Made by a program: the position numbers and the translations under genes
In this document: in pieces, positions 42,228-50,453 of the stretch
How the letters are laid out: every line of letters begins with the position of its first letter
Position numbering within the stretch: the first letter of the stretch is position 1
Assembly: GCA_016936015.1 (NCBI GenBank)
Contig: JAFGPV010000085.1
Span: 1 to 64,000 of the forward strand
Length of the DNA: 64,000 nucleotides
DNA from: Pirellulales bacterium
GTDB lineage: Bacteria > Planctomycetota > Planctomycetia > Pirellulales > Thermoguttaceae
Reading direction: 5' to 3'
The notes under the pieces: generated by a model
What the model was told of the DNA's origin: nothing
The model's database searches: none
Seen by the model: the letters and a program-made list of their open reading frames with translations, nothing else

Positions 42228-42917
42228 TTATTCCTCCGTCACGGTGCCGGCCACCAGCGGCAGCCATTCCTGCACTCGGATATAATCCACGTAATCCTTG
42301 GGCGCCCGCCAACCGATCAGGTAGATCTGGTCGCCCGACTTGCGGTAAAGCACCTCGAAGACGGCGTCCAGCGTTTTGTAAGTTTCCTTCCCCTGGGGAT
42401 CGATATAGGCGAAATCCATCTTCGTCGTGCCGTGGATCTTGTTCCACTCGACGAAGGTTCCTTCAGGATTTTCGCCGGTGAAGATTTCAAGCGGGGAAAT
42501 GCTATCAAACCCGTCGCTGAACGAATTATTGATCCCCTGCACCGTGCGCGGCGAGTCCTGCAACATGCCGGCATAGATGTAATAGGGGGTCTTGTGTTTC
42601 GTGCTGTCTTCAACGAAGGCTTCGTAAGTGGCTTTCAGCCCGGGAAAATCGATTTTACCGGGTTTCAGCCGTTTTTTGTCCACGCTCCCTTCGCCCAGCA
42701 GGGTAAAACTGCTGGGCACCTTGGGCAAGCAGATCTTGAACGTGGCCCCCGGCACGGCCGCCGGAGAGTCGATCATGTTGAACCTCGAATTACCCTGGTT
42801 ATTACGGACCCATTTACTCAACCGCACCTCGTACGAACTGGTGCCGCAACCGAGGAAACACGTCAGGGCAAAGAGAAAGAGTCCGCGGATCAGGGAATTG
42901 TGCGTGGAAATAACCAT
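42228..42917 (-). CDS. Hypothetical lipoprotein
   Basis: A 229-residue protein from the ATG at 42915-42917, which gives a lipoprotein signal LIRGLFLFALTCFLGC with the Cys near residue 24; the longer frame to 43031 starts with a basic non-signal stretch. The mature part has no motif I recognise; segments such as FVEWNKIHGTTKMDFAYIDP suggest a beta-rich fold. It faces the methyltransferase gene tail to tail, 5 bases apart. The upstream DNA holds a TTTAGCGGCC-type repeat. Confidence 0.75.
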   Translation of the reverse strand: MVISTHNSLIRGLFLFALTCFLGCGTSSYEVRLSKWVRNNQGNSRFNMIDSPAAVPGATFKICLPKVPSSFTLLGEGSVDKKRLKPGKIDFPGLKATYEAFVEDSTKHKTPYYIYAGMLQDSPRTVQGINNSFSDGFDSISPLEIFTGENPEGTFVEWNKIHGTTKMDFAYIDPQGKETYKTLDAVFEVLYRKSGDQIYLIGWRAPKDYVDYIRVQEWLPLVAGTVTEE

Positions 42918-42930
42918 GAGCCTGAAAACA

Positions 42931-42955
42931 TTTAGCGGCCGCCGGCACGGCGGCC
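42931..42955 (+). repeat. TTTAGCGGCC...CACGGCGGCC repeat, single arm
   Basis: The same 25-base arm, with two to three changes, forms the inverted pair at 48043-48113. Its TTTAGCGGCC end also resembles the ends of the REP pair at 33 kb. It lies just upstream of the lipoprotein gene. Confidence 0.75.
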
Positions 42956-43039
42956 TGGGAACTTGCGATGAACGGAGCCGCCGTACCGGCAGCTGCTGAA
43001 CTCCCTTTATTCTCGCACTCCTCCCCCGCAATTGTCAAG

Positions 43040-46000
43040 TTATTCGAACAACAGGTAGCCGAATCCCTCGGGGGCGACCTTCGTCGAGGCGGGAGCGCTC
43101 CACGACTGGAACCCGACGCCGGGAACGGTCCGCTGGAGGCCCACGCACCAGGCGTCCCGGGGCTGGGGGACACGGCCGGTCAGCGCCTTCCAGGGGACGG
43201 CGGCCTCCACGGTCCAGGTCTCGTCGTCGTTGTCGGCGGCCACGAACCAGCCGGGATTCCAAGTGGCGTCGCCCCAGCAGTCCTCGGCGGTCCAGCCGCG
43301 GCTGTCGATCGTCAAGCGATAGTACGTGGCGTAGTCTCGGTCCATGTCCAACAGGATCTCGAAGTGGTCCGAGCCGCGCAGGTCGGCGTCGCGGGGCCGC
43401 GGACCGGCCGGCGGCGGATAGTTCGCCCCGGGGGCCTTGCGGCAGTGCACCGCGACGTACAGGTACTCCCGATCGTACGCCAGCGCCGCGCAGGCCGGCC
43501 ACGCGGCATCGTCGGCGTCGGCGCTTTCCAGCGGCGCCGTCCTGATCTTCTTCCACACCTCGTCGTCAAGCCGGCCGTCCAACCGCGGCTTCGTCCGCGC
43601 GGCGAAGCACGGCATCGTCGGCTTCGGCGGTTCGTTCCGCGGATCGGCCAGCCACTGTTCCCCCTGCGCGCAAAGCGTCCAGGCGTCGCTGCGCGGACTG
43701 CGGCTCTCGGTCAAGTAAAACCGCTCGGCCTGTCCCGGATACCCCTGCTGGCGGTGCGCCGCGGCCAGGGCGAAACGCAGCGCCGGCGCGGCAAACAACT
43801 CCGGCCGGGTCCCCTCGATCTCCTTGCCGAGTTCCGCCGCGCGGTCGGGACCGACAAGAGGGGCAGTCCCCTGTTCGCCCAAAGGGGGACTGTCCCCTTT
43901 GCTGGACCGGCACCAGGCCGCCTCGCCGCTGGAATAATACTGCACCAGCCAGAGGAGCGCCAAGCGGGCCAAGGAATGTTGCGGGTAGCTCCGGGCGAGC
44001 CGGGCGTAGAGTTCGGCGGCCATCGAGCCGCGGCCGCTGCGGGCGCAACGCCCGGCCAAGTCCGCCAGCAACTGCGCGGCGCCGGCGTCGTCCAGGCCGT
44101 CGAGCAGTTGGGCGGTCTGCCCCAGGAGCCGCTGCTGCATGGACCGGTCCCCTTCCGCCTGCCGGAAAATCGCCAGGACGTGGCGCCGCTTGACGGCGGC
44201 GCGCTGCCGGGCGGCGAGATCCTCGTCGGGCGGATCGAACAACTCGCGTCGCGCCTCGCCGCCCGGTGGGAGGACGATTCCGGTAAAGAAATCGCCCCGG
44301 CCGGACGTCCCGCCCGAACGATCCCAGACTTTGCGGTACGTCAAAGTCGGCGGCCCGGCGGAAACGGCGTCCTGCAACAGGCCCCGAGGCTCGGCCGCCA
44401 CGTCGGACACCGCGCCGCCCAGCCGGGAAAGCGCCTGATCGGCCGCCACGACGACGGCGTCTTGCCCGCCAGGCTCGGCAGGAGTAAAGATCCGCTTGAC
44501 TTGCCACGGTTCCAAGCCGGCTTCAGTGATCTGCTGCGGATACGAGGTTGCGTCACTGGCCTTCTCCGCGGCCGAGAGGACCAGTTGGGCGATGAGATCC
44601 TCCAGTGTCCCCTCTCCCTTTGGGAGAGGGTTAGGGTGAGGGCTTTGATCTTCATCCCCCACCGCCCTCACCCTAGCCCTCTCCCGGCGGGAGAGGGAAC
44701 CATCGCCGCCGGTGACGATGATCTCCGGCCGCCAGAGCCGGATCTGCCGGACGAGGTGGGCCTCGATGATTTGCCGCCCGCGGCCGTCGTGGGTGCGGTC
44801 CCAATCGCCGAGGAAGTCCTGCGGCGTTTGCGAGACGCCCTGCTGGCGGATGGGAAACTGCCAGGCCAAGTCGGCCCGGGATCCACCCACCGCCACGATG
44901 GCCTGCTGCAAGCGGTCGGGCAGGGGGACCGTAGTCGGATCAGGAGTCTGACCGCCGCGGCGGTTGAGCGCTTCCACGGCAGCCAGATAGCCGTCTTGTC
45001 CCGAAAGCCGGGCCAATAATTCCAAAGGCACGGCGTCAGCCTCGGCGACCAGCGTCAGCAGCGCCGCCCGAGTGCCGCCGCAGCGCTGCCGGACCCAGGT
45101 CCGACCGCCGTCTTCGGTAGCCAGGATCGTTCCCAAGGCGCCGACCGCCCAACCGCGTTGGTCGTCGGCAAAAGTCAACGCCTCCAGCGGCAGACGGTTG
45201 CCGGTGGGAAAGACGCTCCACGATCGTCCGGCGTCGGGAGAATACACGACGCGGGTGCCGGGCGTCCCGGCAATCCAGACCTTTTCGCCCCGCACGGCCA
45301 AGGCGGCAAAATCGAACTGGGCGGCGATCTGCGGCGGGACCTCCGCTACAGGCGTCTGCCACGCAGCGCCCAAGTCGACGGTGGTCATCACCAAACCGCC
45401 GTCGCCGACCAGCCAGCCGTGAACCGGCGGCAGGAGCGTCATCGCGCGGAGATTGCGCAGTCCGAAGGTTTCGTTGCGCAGCGGCTTGACGCACCCCCGG
45501 AGCACCCGGGCGGCGATCCCGTCGCGCCCAGCCAAGGCGCCGGTCAGGGGATCGACCATCTCGCCAGTCAACCAGGCCGTCGGCGCGCCGCCGCCGATCG
45601 GCTTCCAGGTCCGCCCGCCGTCTCGAGTGATCAATACTCCCGCGGGAAATAAGGCGGAAGGCGTGGCGACCGCCCAGCCGATTTCGGCGTCGAGGAAGCG
45701 GATCCGCCGCAGCGGCGGCAGTTCCTGCCGGGTCGGGCAAGACCAGGTCCTTCCGCCGTCGGTGGTCGAAAGAAAAACTCCGACGCCGTCGTGCGCGAAG
45801 GGCCGGGCGGTTCCGCCCGCAGTAAAGCCGGTCTTTTCGTCGACAAAGGAAACGGAAGACAACGTGCCGCGGACGCCGGATGTCTGCACAGTCCAGAGCC
45901 GGCCGCCGTCGTCGGTGTGCCAGATCGCCCCCCGGTCGCCGACCGCCCAGCCGCGCCGGGCATCGAGAAAAAAAACAGCGTTCAGTTGGGCGTCGGCCAG

Positions 46001-46132
46001 GAAGGGATCGGCAGCCGCCGCCGCGGACGGCGCCAAAACCGGCTTCTCCGGCGGAACGAGCTCTCCCGCCCCCAGCAGCGGCAGCGTGAAAAGGATCGGC
46101 AAGAGAGTTGGAGAGATCATGGCGACGTCCAT
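43040..46132 (-). CDS. Secreted BNR/YCF48-like beta-propeller protein with C-terminal CBM9-like domain
   Basis: A 1030-residue protein. A signal peptide (SPTLLPILFTLPLLGAGE) begins at M1 or at the ATG four codons later. Residues ~45-360 carry repeated WRT/GRTW blades (GGRTWSCP, GGRTWKPIGGG, AGRSWSVF, DGGRTWVRQ) like the photosystem II assembly factor HCF136/YCF48 and sialidase-type propellers. A helical middle follows. Residues ~840-1030 resemble a CBM9/DOMON-like module (PRLDGRLDDEVWKKI, YVAVHCRK, FEILLDMDRDYATYYRLTI). Two segments (~479-508 and ~745-758) are encoded by repeats inserted in frame. It may bind surface glycans; the role is not established. Confidence 0.8.
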   Translation of the reverse strand: MDVAMISPTLLPILFTLPLLGAGELVPPEKPVLAPSAAAAADPFLADAQLNAVFFLDARRGWAVGDRGAIWHTDDGGRLWTVQTSGVRGTLSSVSFVDEKTGFTAGGTARPFAHDGVGVFLSTTDGGRTWSCPTRQELPPLRRIRFLDAEIGWAVATPSALFPAGVLITRDGGRTWKPIGGGAPTAWLTGEMVDPLTGALAGRDGIAARVLRGCVKPLRNETFGLRNLRAMTLLPPVHGWLVGDGGLVMTTVDLGAAWQTPVAEVPPQIAAQFDFAALAVRGEKVWIAGTPGTRVVYSPDAGRSWSVFPTGNRLPLEALTFADDQRGWAVGALGTILATEDGGRTWVRQRCGGTRAALLTLVAEADAVPLELLARLSGQDGYLAAVEALNRRGGQTPDPTTVPLPDRLQQAIVAVGGSRADLAWQFPIRQQGVSQTPQDFLGDWDRTHDGRGRQIIEAHLVRQIRLWRPEIIVTGGDGSLSRRERARVRAVGDEDQSPHPNPLPKGEGTLEDLIAQLVLSAAEKASDATSYPQQITEAGLEPWQVKRIFTPAEPGGQDAVVVAADQALSRLGGAVSDVAAEPRGLLQDAVSAGPPTLTYRKVWDRSGGTSGRGDFFTGIVLPPGGEARRELFDPPDEDLAARQRAAVKRRHVLAIFRQAEGDRSMQQRLLGQTAQLLDGLDDAGAAQLLADLAGRCARSGRGSMAAELYARLARSYPQHSLARLALLWLVQYYSSGEAAWCRSSKGDSPPLGEQGTAPLVGPDRAAELGKEIEGTRPELFAAPALRFALAAAHRQQGYPGQAERFYLTESRSPRSDAWTLCAQGEQWLADPRNEPPKPTMPCFAARTKPRLDGRLDDEVWKKIRTAPLESADADDAAWPACAALAYDREYLYVAVHCRKAPGANYPPPAGPRPRDADLRGSDHFEILLDMDRDYATYYRLTIDSRGWTAEDCWGDATWNPGWFVAADNDDETWTVEAAVPWKALTGRVPQPRDAWCVGLQRTVPGVGFQSWSAPASTKVAPEGFGYLLFE
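43859..43900. repeat. In-frame GGGG-AGTCCCC repeat within the beta-propeller gene
   Basis: GGGGCAGTCCCC on the left and GGGGGACTGTCCCC on the right form a hairpin of the family found at 24459-24502 and 27220-27263. It encodes KGDSPPLGEQGTAPLV on the minus strand. Confidence 0.85.
44610..44697. repeat. In-frame double CCCTCTCC repeat within the beta-propeller gene
   Basis: Two inverted units, each with a CCCTCTCCC/GGGAGAGGG hairpin and a TAGGGTGAGGGC tail, face each other across ~20 bases. On the minus strand they encode SLSRRERARVRAV and SPHPNPLPKGEGT. The peptide SLSxxxxARVRA also appears in the ABC ATPase insertion, so both were read in the same frame. Confidence 0.9.
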
Positions 46133-46343
46133 GTCGGGTAAAGCCTATCGTGGAGTGCGGCGGACGCGAAGCGGGCGTTCGTTTTCCAATATTTAACTAT
46201 TTTACCGCAATATCCATCCGGCTCCCAAGACCGAAAAAGCCGGCAAGAAAGCGGCCCCATTTCGCGGTTCAGTCCAGGATCGCCCTACCGGCGGCCGTTA
46301 AATTGGAGCGATGAAACCACCCAACATCAGAAATGGGCGTGGA

Positions 46344-46541
46344 TTAAGATTTGATCCCCAGGCAGGCCAGGATCAGCAGCAGCGCGAGCCAGAGGATTTC
46401 CAGGGAAATCGCGCCGGCCAGCAGCAGTTTTTGCCGTGACGTGGGACGCGGAGGAGAAGAGGGCGCGACGGGGGGCACGACGTCCGGCCGGGTGGAGGGC
46501 GGCGGGATCGGTTTCGAATGGGTCCGGGAGCGTCGCGACAT
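46344..46541 (-). CDS. Small single-pass membrane protein
   Basis: A 65-residue protein with a Pro/Ser-rich basic N-terminus and one C-terminal membrane helix (LLLAGAISLEILWLALLLIL). It begins 3 bases after the stop of the Minf_1886 gene and has no ribosome-binding site of its own, which suggests translational coupling. No known family. The tail-anchored layout predicts a cytoplasmic N-terminus. Confidence 0.65.
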   Translation of the reverse strand: MSRRSRTHSKPIPPPSTRPDVVPPVAPSSPPRPTSRQKLLLAGAISLEILWLALLLILACLGIKS

Positions 46542-46544
46542 ATC

Positions 46545-46988
46545 TTAAGGTGAAGAGAAGCGGTAATCCTGCCGGAAGGCCTGGTCGAAGTCGTACAGGT
46601 CGTTGAAATCGACCCGGCTGTCGCCGGGCGCTTTCCGCATCTGGCCGATGCGGATTAAATTGTACACCACCTCGCCGAAGTCGGCGGTGGTCCGCAGGCC
46701 CCAACTGTTCAACACCGTCTTGGCCATGAAGCCGTACTGATGCAGGGCGTACCGGCGGATGGCCTCGCAGAGTTCCTGCCCGGTCACGTGCCGCTGGCCG
46801 CGGGATTCGACGTCCATCTCGGGCGGCTCCTCCGGCGGCGGATCGCTGGGCTTGTCGGCGCCCATGCCCAAGACCTGCTGGGCAAACTGGAGCGCCTCGA
46901 AGAGGAAAACGTAGGCCTCCAACGGGTAACGACGGTCCTCTTGGATCAACCGGGCCAGGGGATGGGAAGAATCGATCTGCAGGGGCAT
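46545..46988 (-). CDS. Minf_1886 family protein (Planctomycetes/Verrucomicrobia-specific)
   Basis: A 147-residue soluble protein. Family features are YPLEAYVFLFEALQFAQQ near 21-38, HVTGQELCEAIRRYALHQYG near 67-86, then FMAKTVLNSWGLRTTADFGE and VYNLIRIGQM. The family is restricted to the PVC group and has no known function. It lies between a RicT-like protein and a small membrane protein on the same strand, so the three may act together in RNA handling or assembly at the membrane, but this is only inferred. Length is typical. Confidence 0.88.
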   Translation of the reverse strand: MPLQIDSSHPLARLIQEDRRYPLEAYVFLFEALQFAQQVLGMGADKPSDPPPEEPPEMDVESRGQRHVTGQELCEAIRRYALHQYGFMAKTVLNSWGLRTTADFGEVVYNLIRIGQMRKAPGDSRVDFNDLYDFDQAFRQDYRFSSP

Positions 46989-47136
46989 GGTCGGGCGGGG
47001 GTGCGATCTGGCGTTGTGAATCTAGTATTTCAAATTGTATGTCGCAAATTGCAAATTGTAAATTGAACAATCGGAAGAAGCGAATCAAGGAGACTCCCTT
47101 CGCACGTTTCCTATCTTGCTTCTCCTCCCTCGCTCT

Positions 47137-48015
47137 TTACTCCTGATCTCCCGGACCGGCCGGCGGTTCTTCCTCCGAGGCCGCGGGAAATCCTTCGCCG
47201 GCTCCCTTGTCGGCGCCGAGGGGGGAAGCCTTTTCCACCGGCACCAGCAGGCGGCGGCGGTCCTCGGTCAACACCTGGAGCTGGCGGTTGAAAATTTCGT
47301 GGCCCAGGACCTTGGCTTTTCCCTCCGGGGTCATCACGAACGCGCCGACGGGGGGGAATTCCCGCTGCAATTCCTCGTAATAATCGAATTCGTAGCGGAG
47401 GCAGCACTTCAGCCGCCCGCAGCGGCCGGAAATTTTCGTCGGATCGAGCGTGGCCTTTTGCAGTTTCGCCATCCGCATCGAGACCGGCGGCATCTCGACC
47501 AGGTGGGTGTTGCAGCAGACCGGGCAGCCGCAGTCGCCGTAGTCGGCCAAGAGCTTGGCCTCGTCGCGAACACCGATCTGCCGCATCTCGATCCGCGTCT
47601 GGAACTGGCCGGCCAGGAGTTTGACCAGTTCGCGGAAATCGACGCGGTTTTCCGCCAGGTAATAGACGATGATCCGCTCGCCGCCGAAGATGTGCTCCAC
47701 CTCGACCAACTGCATATTCAGTGCCAGTTGATCCACGTACTTCTGGCAGACGTCCAGTTCCTCACGGGCGTGCTTTTTCATTCGCGCCTGTTCGTGGAGG
47801 TCTTCGGGCGTCATCGCGCGAAGAATTTGTCCGGTGGGCGGGTCGGCCAACCGGGCCACCACCTCGGGAGTGGCGGCGGTGAGCACCTCTCCCGACTCCA
47901 AGCCGCGTTCGGTCCGGACGATCACGGGCGTGCTCCGCGCAAACTCCTGGCCCGCGGGGGCGGTGAACACCCCCAGAAACCGCATCTCGCCGTAGTGGAC
48001 GATATAATCCGCCAT
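47137..48015 (-). CDS. PSP1/RicT-like protein
   Basis: A 292-residue protein from the ATG at 48013-48015 (MADYIVHYGEMRFLGVF). The PSP1 domain covers ~25-160. Cysteines in DCGCPVCC near 160 and SGRCGRLKCCLRYE near 200 match the iron-sulfur ligands of Bacillus RicT (YaaT), which acts with RicA and RicF in RNase Y-dependent mRNA processing. A C-terminal acidic tail of ~60 residues (GEGFPAASEEEPPAGPGDQE) is extra. Partners RicA/RicF are not in the window. It heads the Minf_1886 operon after a 150-base gap with AT-rich repeats. Confidence 0.88.
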   Translation of the reverse strand: MADYIVHYGEMRFLGVFTAPAGQEFARSTPVIVRTERGLESGEVLTAATPEVVARLADPPTGQILRAMTPEDLHEQARMKKHAREELDVCQKYVDQLALNMQLVEVEHIFGGERIIVYYLAENRVDFRELVKLLAGQFQTRIEMRQIGVRDEAKLLADYGDCGCPVCCNTHLVEMPPVSMRMAKLQKATLDPTKISGRCGRLKCCLRYEFDYYEELQREFPPVGAFVMTPEGKAKVLGHEIFNRQLQVLTEDRRRLLVPVEKASPLGADKGAGEGFPAASEEEPPAGPGDQE

Positions 48016-48042
48016 AATCCGAAAAAGTGACGCCGTATTCCG

Positions 48043-48113
48043 TTTAGCGGCCGTCGGCACGGCGGCCCCGTTTTAGAAGCAGCACGAGGGCCGCCGTGCC
48101 AGTGGCCGCTAAA
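48043..48113. repeat. Inverted TTTAGCGGCC...CACGGCGGCC repeat pair
   Basis: The arms at 48043-48067 and 48089-48113 pair at 22 of 25 positions around a 21-base loop. It lies between the RicT-like gene's start and the end of the DUF3299-like gene. Related single arm at 42931-42955. Confidence 0.88.
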
Positions 48114-48179
48114 CTATATGGATCAAATCCAATATAACTCCCGATCCTCGACGGGGGAAGGTCGGAGGGCCTCGGAGGA

Positions 48180-48866
48180 TTACTCCTGAAAGAAATCGGC
48201 TTCCAACTGATACGGCAGGCCGCCCAACGGCGTGGCCACCTGTTCGCGGTCGATGCGGAATTTCCCGCCGACTTTTACGAGGCTGTCGGTGTAATCGGTC
48301 GTTAAATCGCCGGTGAACTTGACGGAGATCATTTCCGTCGATTTGAGCTGGCGACTGCAAAATTGGCAGTGGCCCAGGGTCGGCACGAGGACGAATTCCC
48401 TGATCTTGATGTTCCGCCGGCCGGGATACATGTATCCGGTGATATAAATGCGTTTTTCCCGGTCCTGACTGGTGGGTTCCAGATCGTAGGCGCTCGGCGG
48501 GATGATCTCCGTGGCGGACTGGAGATCGTCGAAAGTGACGGGAGTATATCCGGCGGGAATGGAATGCGTCTCGACGTAATGATAAATGCCGAAACCCAGC
48601 AGCCCGAGCGCGGCGGCGGCGGCGATGCCGCCCCAGGCGAACGCCTCGCCGGTGTACTCGCCCGGTGCCGACTGGATCTGCCGCAGCGCGTACCAACCCA
48701 GGGCAGCCGCCAGCAGGGGAACCGCCCAAAACACCGGGTGAAAAACCGTCAGGATCGAGAACATCCCGACCGCCAGGCTGAGAATCGCCGGCCAACTCAG
48801 CGAGCGGTACCGCTCGGGCGCGGCCGTTTCGTCGATCGGTAGTGCGTCGGGTGAGGTATTCATCAT
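48180..48866 (-). CDS. Membrane protein with DUF3299-like C-terminal domain
   Basis: A 228-residue protein; of two adjacent ATGs the first (48864-48866) is used. Two or three membrane helices fill ~25-105 (AILSLAVGMFSILTVF, FWAVPLLAAALGWYAL, GGIAAAAALGLLGFGIY). The C-terminal ~120 residues match the DUF3299 pattern: RIYITGYMYPG, then REFVLVPTLGHCQFC with a CxxC pair and TTDYTDSLVKVGGK. DUF3299 proteins occur beside FtsX-type ABC genes that are often controlled by zinc status. It ends an ABC cluster here, and the CxxC pair may bind metal. Confidence 0.72.
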   Translation of the reverse strand: MMNTSPDALPIDETAAPERYRSLSWPAILSLAVGMFSILTVFHPVFWAVPLLAAALGWYALRQIQSAPGEYTGEAFAWGGIAAAAALGLLGFGIYHYVETHSIPAGYTPVTFDDLQSATEIIPPSAYDLEPTSQDREKRIYITGYMYPGRRNIKIREFVLVPTLGHCQFCSRQLKSTEMISVKFTGDLTTDYTDSLVKVGGKFRIDREQVATPLGGLPYQLEADFFQE

Positions 48867-48941
48867 AGTGAAAGGGGACAGGGGACGGGGGACAGGGGAA
48901 CAAGGATGAAATCTTCCCACTGTCCACTGCCCACTGTGTTG

Positions 48942-50342
48942 CTACGTTCCGGCCATCAGCGACTTGGCCACGTCGGTTTTGTAGGCGTACATGGCCGGCA
49001 GGTAGCCGACCAGCGAGGCGAGGATCACCAGGCCGGGAATAAGCATCAATTCCACGGGCTGAAAATCCCAGGGATTGACGACCACGCCGGTCTGCTCGGC
49101 AATGGTCGGTCCGAGCACGGCGATCAATCCGTGCCCCAGGGCCACGCCCAGGGCCCCGCCGCCGAGCGCCAGGAGGATCGACTCGAAGAGGATGATCAAC
49201 ATTACGGTGGAGCGCCGGGCCCCGAGCGCCCGCATGATGGCGATGTCGTGCCGCCGGTCGCTCATGGAATTGTACATGCTGACCATGATGCCGATGCCGG
49301 CCACGACGACCACCAGCACGGCCAGGATCAACAGCAGCAGTTGGACGTTGCCCACAATGCCGTTGAGAAAGCGGAAGATTTCCCGGCTGGGTTCGACGGC
49401 CTGGGCGGCGGTGTACTTGTTGACCACTTCCGGCAGCGCCGTGTAAAGCTGCGGCATGCTCTTATCGTAACAGACCAGGATGGCGGAGACCTCGCGGTGC
49501 AGGGCGTGGTGGTGCCCGGTATGGTCGTGTCCGGCGTGGTCTTCGTGATCGGCGTGTTCTTCGTGCTCGGAGCCTTCCGCGGCGTCGCCCGCCGCGGCCT
49601 TGGCATGGGCGGGGCAGCGCCAGAATCCCTCGATGTTCATAAAGATCGCCCGGTCGTTGGCGGTGCCGGTCGGCTCCAGGATGCCCACGATCTTGAACTC
49701 GGGATCCTCGTGCTTGCCGTATTCGCTTTGGCTCTTGGCGACGGGGCGGAAGGTGTCGCCGAGTTTCAGGCCGGTCTTCCGGGCGGCGGTGGCGCCGAGG
49801 ACGGCGTCGTATTCGCTGCCTTTCTCGTCCTGAAAGTTCTTGCCCTCGCGGAACTGATAATGAACGTCCTTGCCCTTGTAATAATAAGTAAGTTTTTCAA
49901 AAAAATCCGGCGTGGTGGCCACCGCCGGGCAACCTTGATAATCGTGGCCCAGGCACACCGGAATGGCCAGTTCCACCGCCTTCGACACCAAATCGGCCCG
50001 TTGCAGCAATCCCATGCTCCGCTCGGCGAGGGGGACCGACAGTTTGACCTCGTTCGAGAGATTTCCCTGCTGCAGGTCCTCGAAATACTGGTAGGGGATG
50101 TTATGCAGGGGGTCGCCCAGGTGGAAGACGGTGTTCAGGACCAGGTCGAGCTTGCTGCCGCCTTTGCCGCCGATGATCAGGTCGTATCCCGTCGCGCCGC
50201 GTTTGAAGGTCTGCGAGACCACGCCGTGGATCACGAGCACCGTGACCACCAAGGCCACGCCCAATCCCATCGAAAAGGCCGTCAGCCCCGAGGCCAACAC
50301 CCGTTGTTGAATGCTCCGCCAGGCGACTTTCCAGAGACTCAT
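48942..50342 (-). CDS. FtsX/MacB-type ABC permease with His-rich loop
   Basis: A 466-residue permease. One helix near the N-terminus (LTAFSMGLGVALVVTVLVIH), a large periplasmic domain (~45-320) and three C-terminal helices (LLLILAVLVVVVAGIGIMV, LIILFESILLALGGGALGVA, LMLIPGLVILASLVGYLPA) give the FtsX topology. The loop near 270-300 is very rich in His and acidic residues (HEEHADHEDHAGHDHTGHHH), a likely zinc- or other divalent-metal-binding segment not typical of LolC/MacB. With the ATPase and the DUF3299-like protein it resembles the zinc-uptake Zrg-type systems. No separate metal-binding lipoprotein gene is present. Confidence 0.85.
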   Translation of the reverse strand: MSLWKVAWRSIQQRVLASGLTAFSMGLGVALVVTVLVIHGVVSQTFKRGATGYDLIIGGKGGSKLDLVLNTVFHLGDPLHNIPYQYFEDLQQGNLSNEVKLSVPLAERSMGLLQRADLVSKAVELAIPVCLGHDYQGCPAVATTPDFFEKLTYYYKGKDVHYQFREGKNFQDEKGSEYDAVLGATAARKTGLKLGDTFRPVAKSQSEYGKHEDPEFKIVGILEPTGTANDRAIFMNIEGFWRCPAHAKAAAGDAAEGSEHEEHADHEDHAGHDHTGHHHALHREVSAILVCYDKSMPQLYTALPEVVNKYTAAQAVEPSREIFRFLNGIVGNVQLLLLILAVLVVVVAGIGIMVSMYNSMSDRRHDIAIMRALGARRSTVMLIILFESILLALGGGALGVALGHGLIAVLGPTIAEQTGVVVNPWDFQPVELMLIPGLVILASLVGYLPAMYAYKTDVAKSLMAGT

Positions 50343-50371
50343 GGCAATAATGAATGCAAAATGATGGAAAT

Positions 50372-50441
50372 TGTAGGAGGCGGCTCCTGCCGCCGATCAT
50401 CTTTTTTTCTGTTCCCTCGGCGGCAGGAGCCGCCTCCTATA
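50372..50441. repeat. GTAGGAGGCGGCTCCTGCCG inverted repeat, copy 2
   Basis: The arms at 50372-50396 and 50417-50441 are complementary apart from the last base or two. It is the same family as 23844-23915. It lies between the ATPase and permease genes of one operon, where a strong hairpin could lower expression of the downstream genes or stabilise the upstream message. Confidence 0.9.
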
Positions 50442-50453
50442 GAGGGAAAATAA

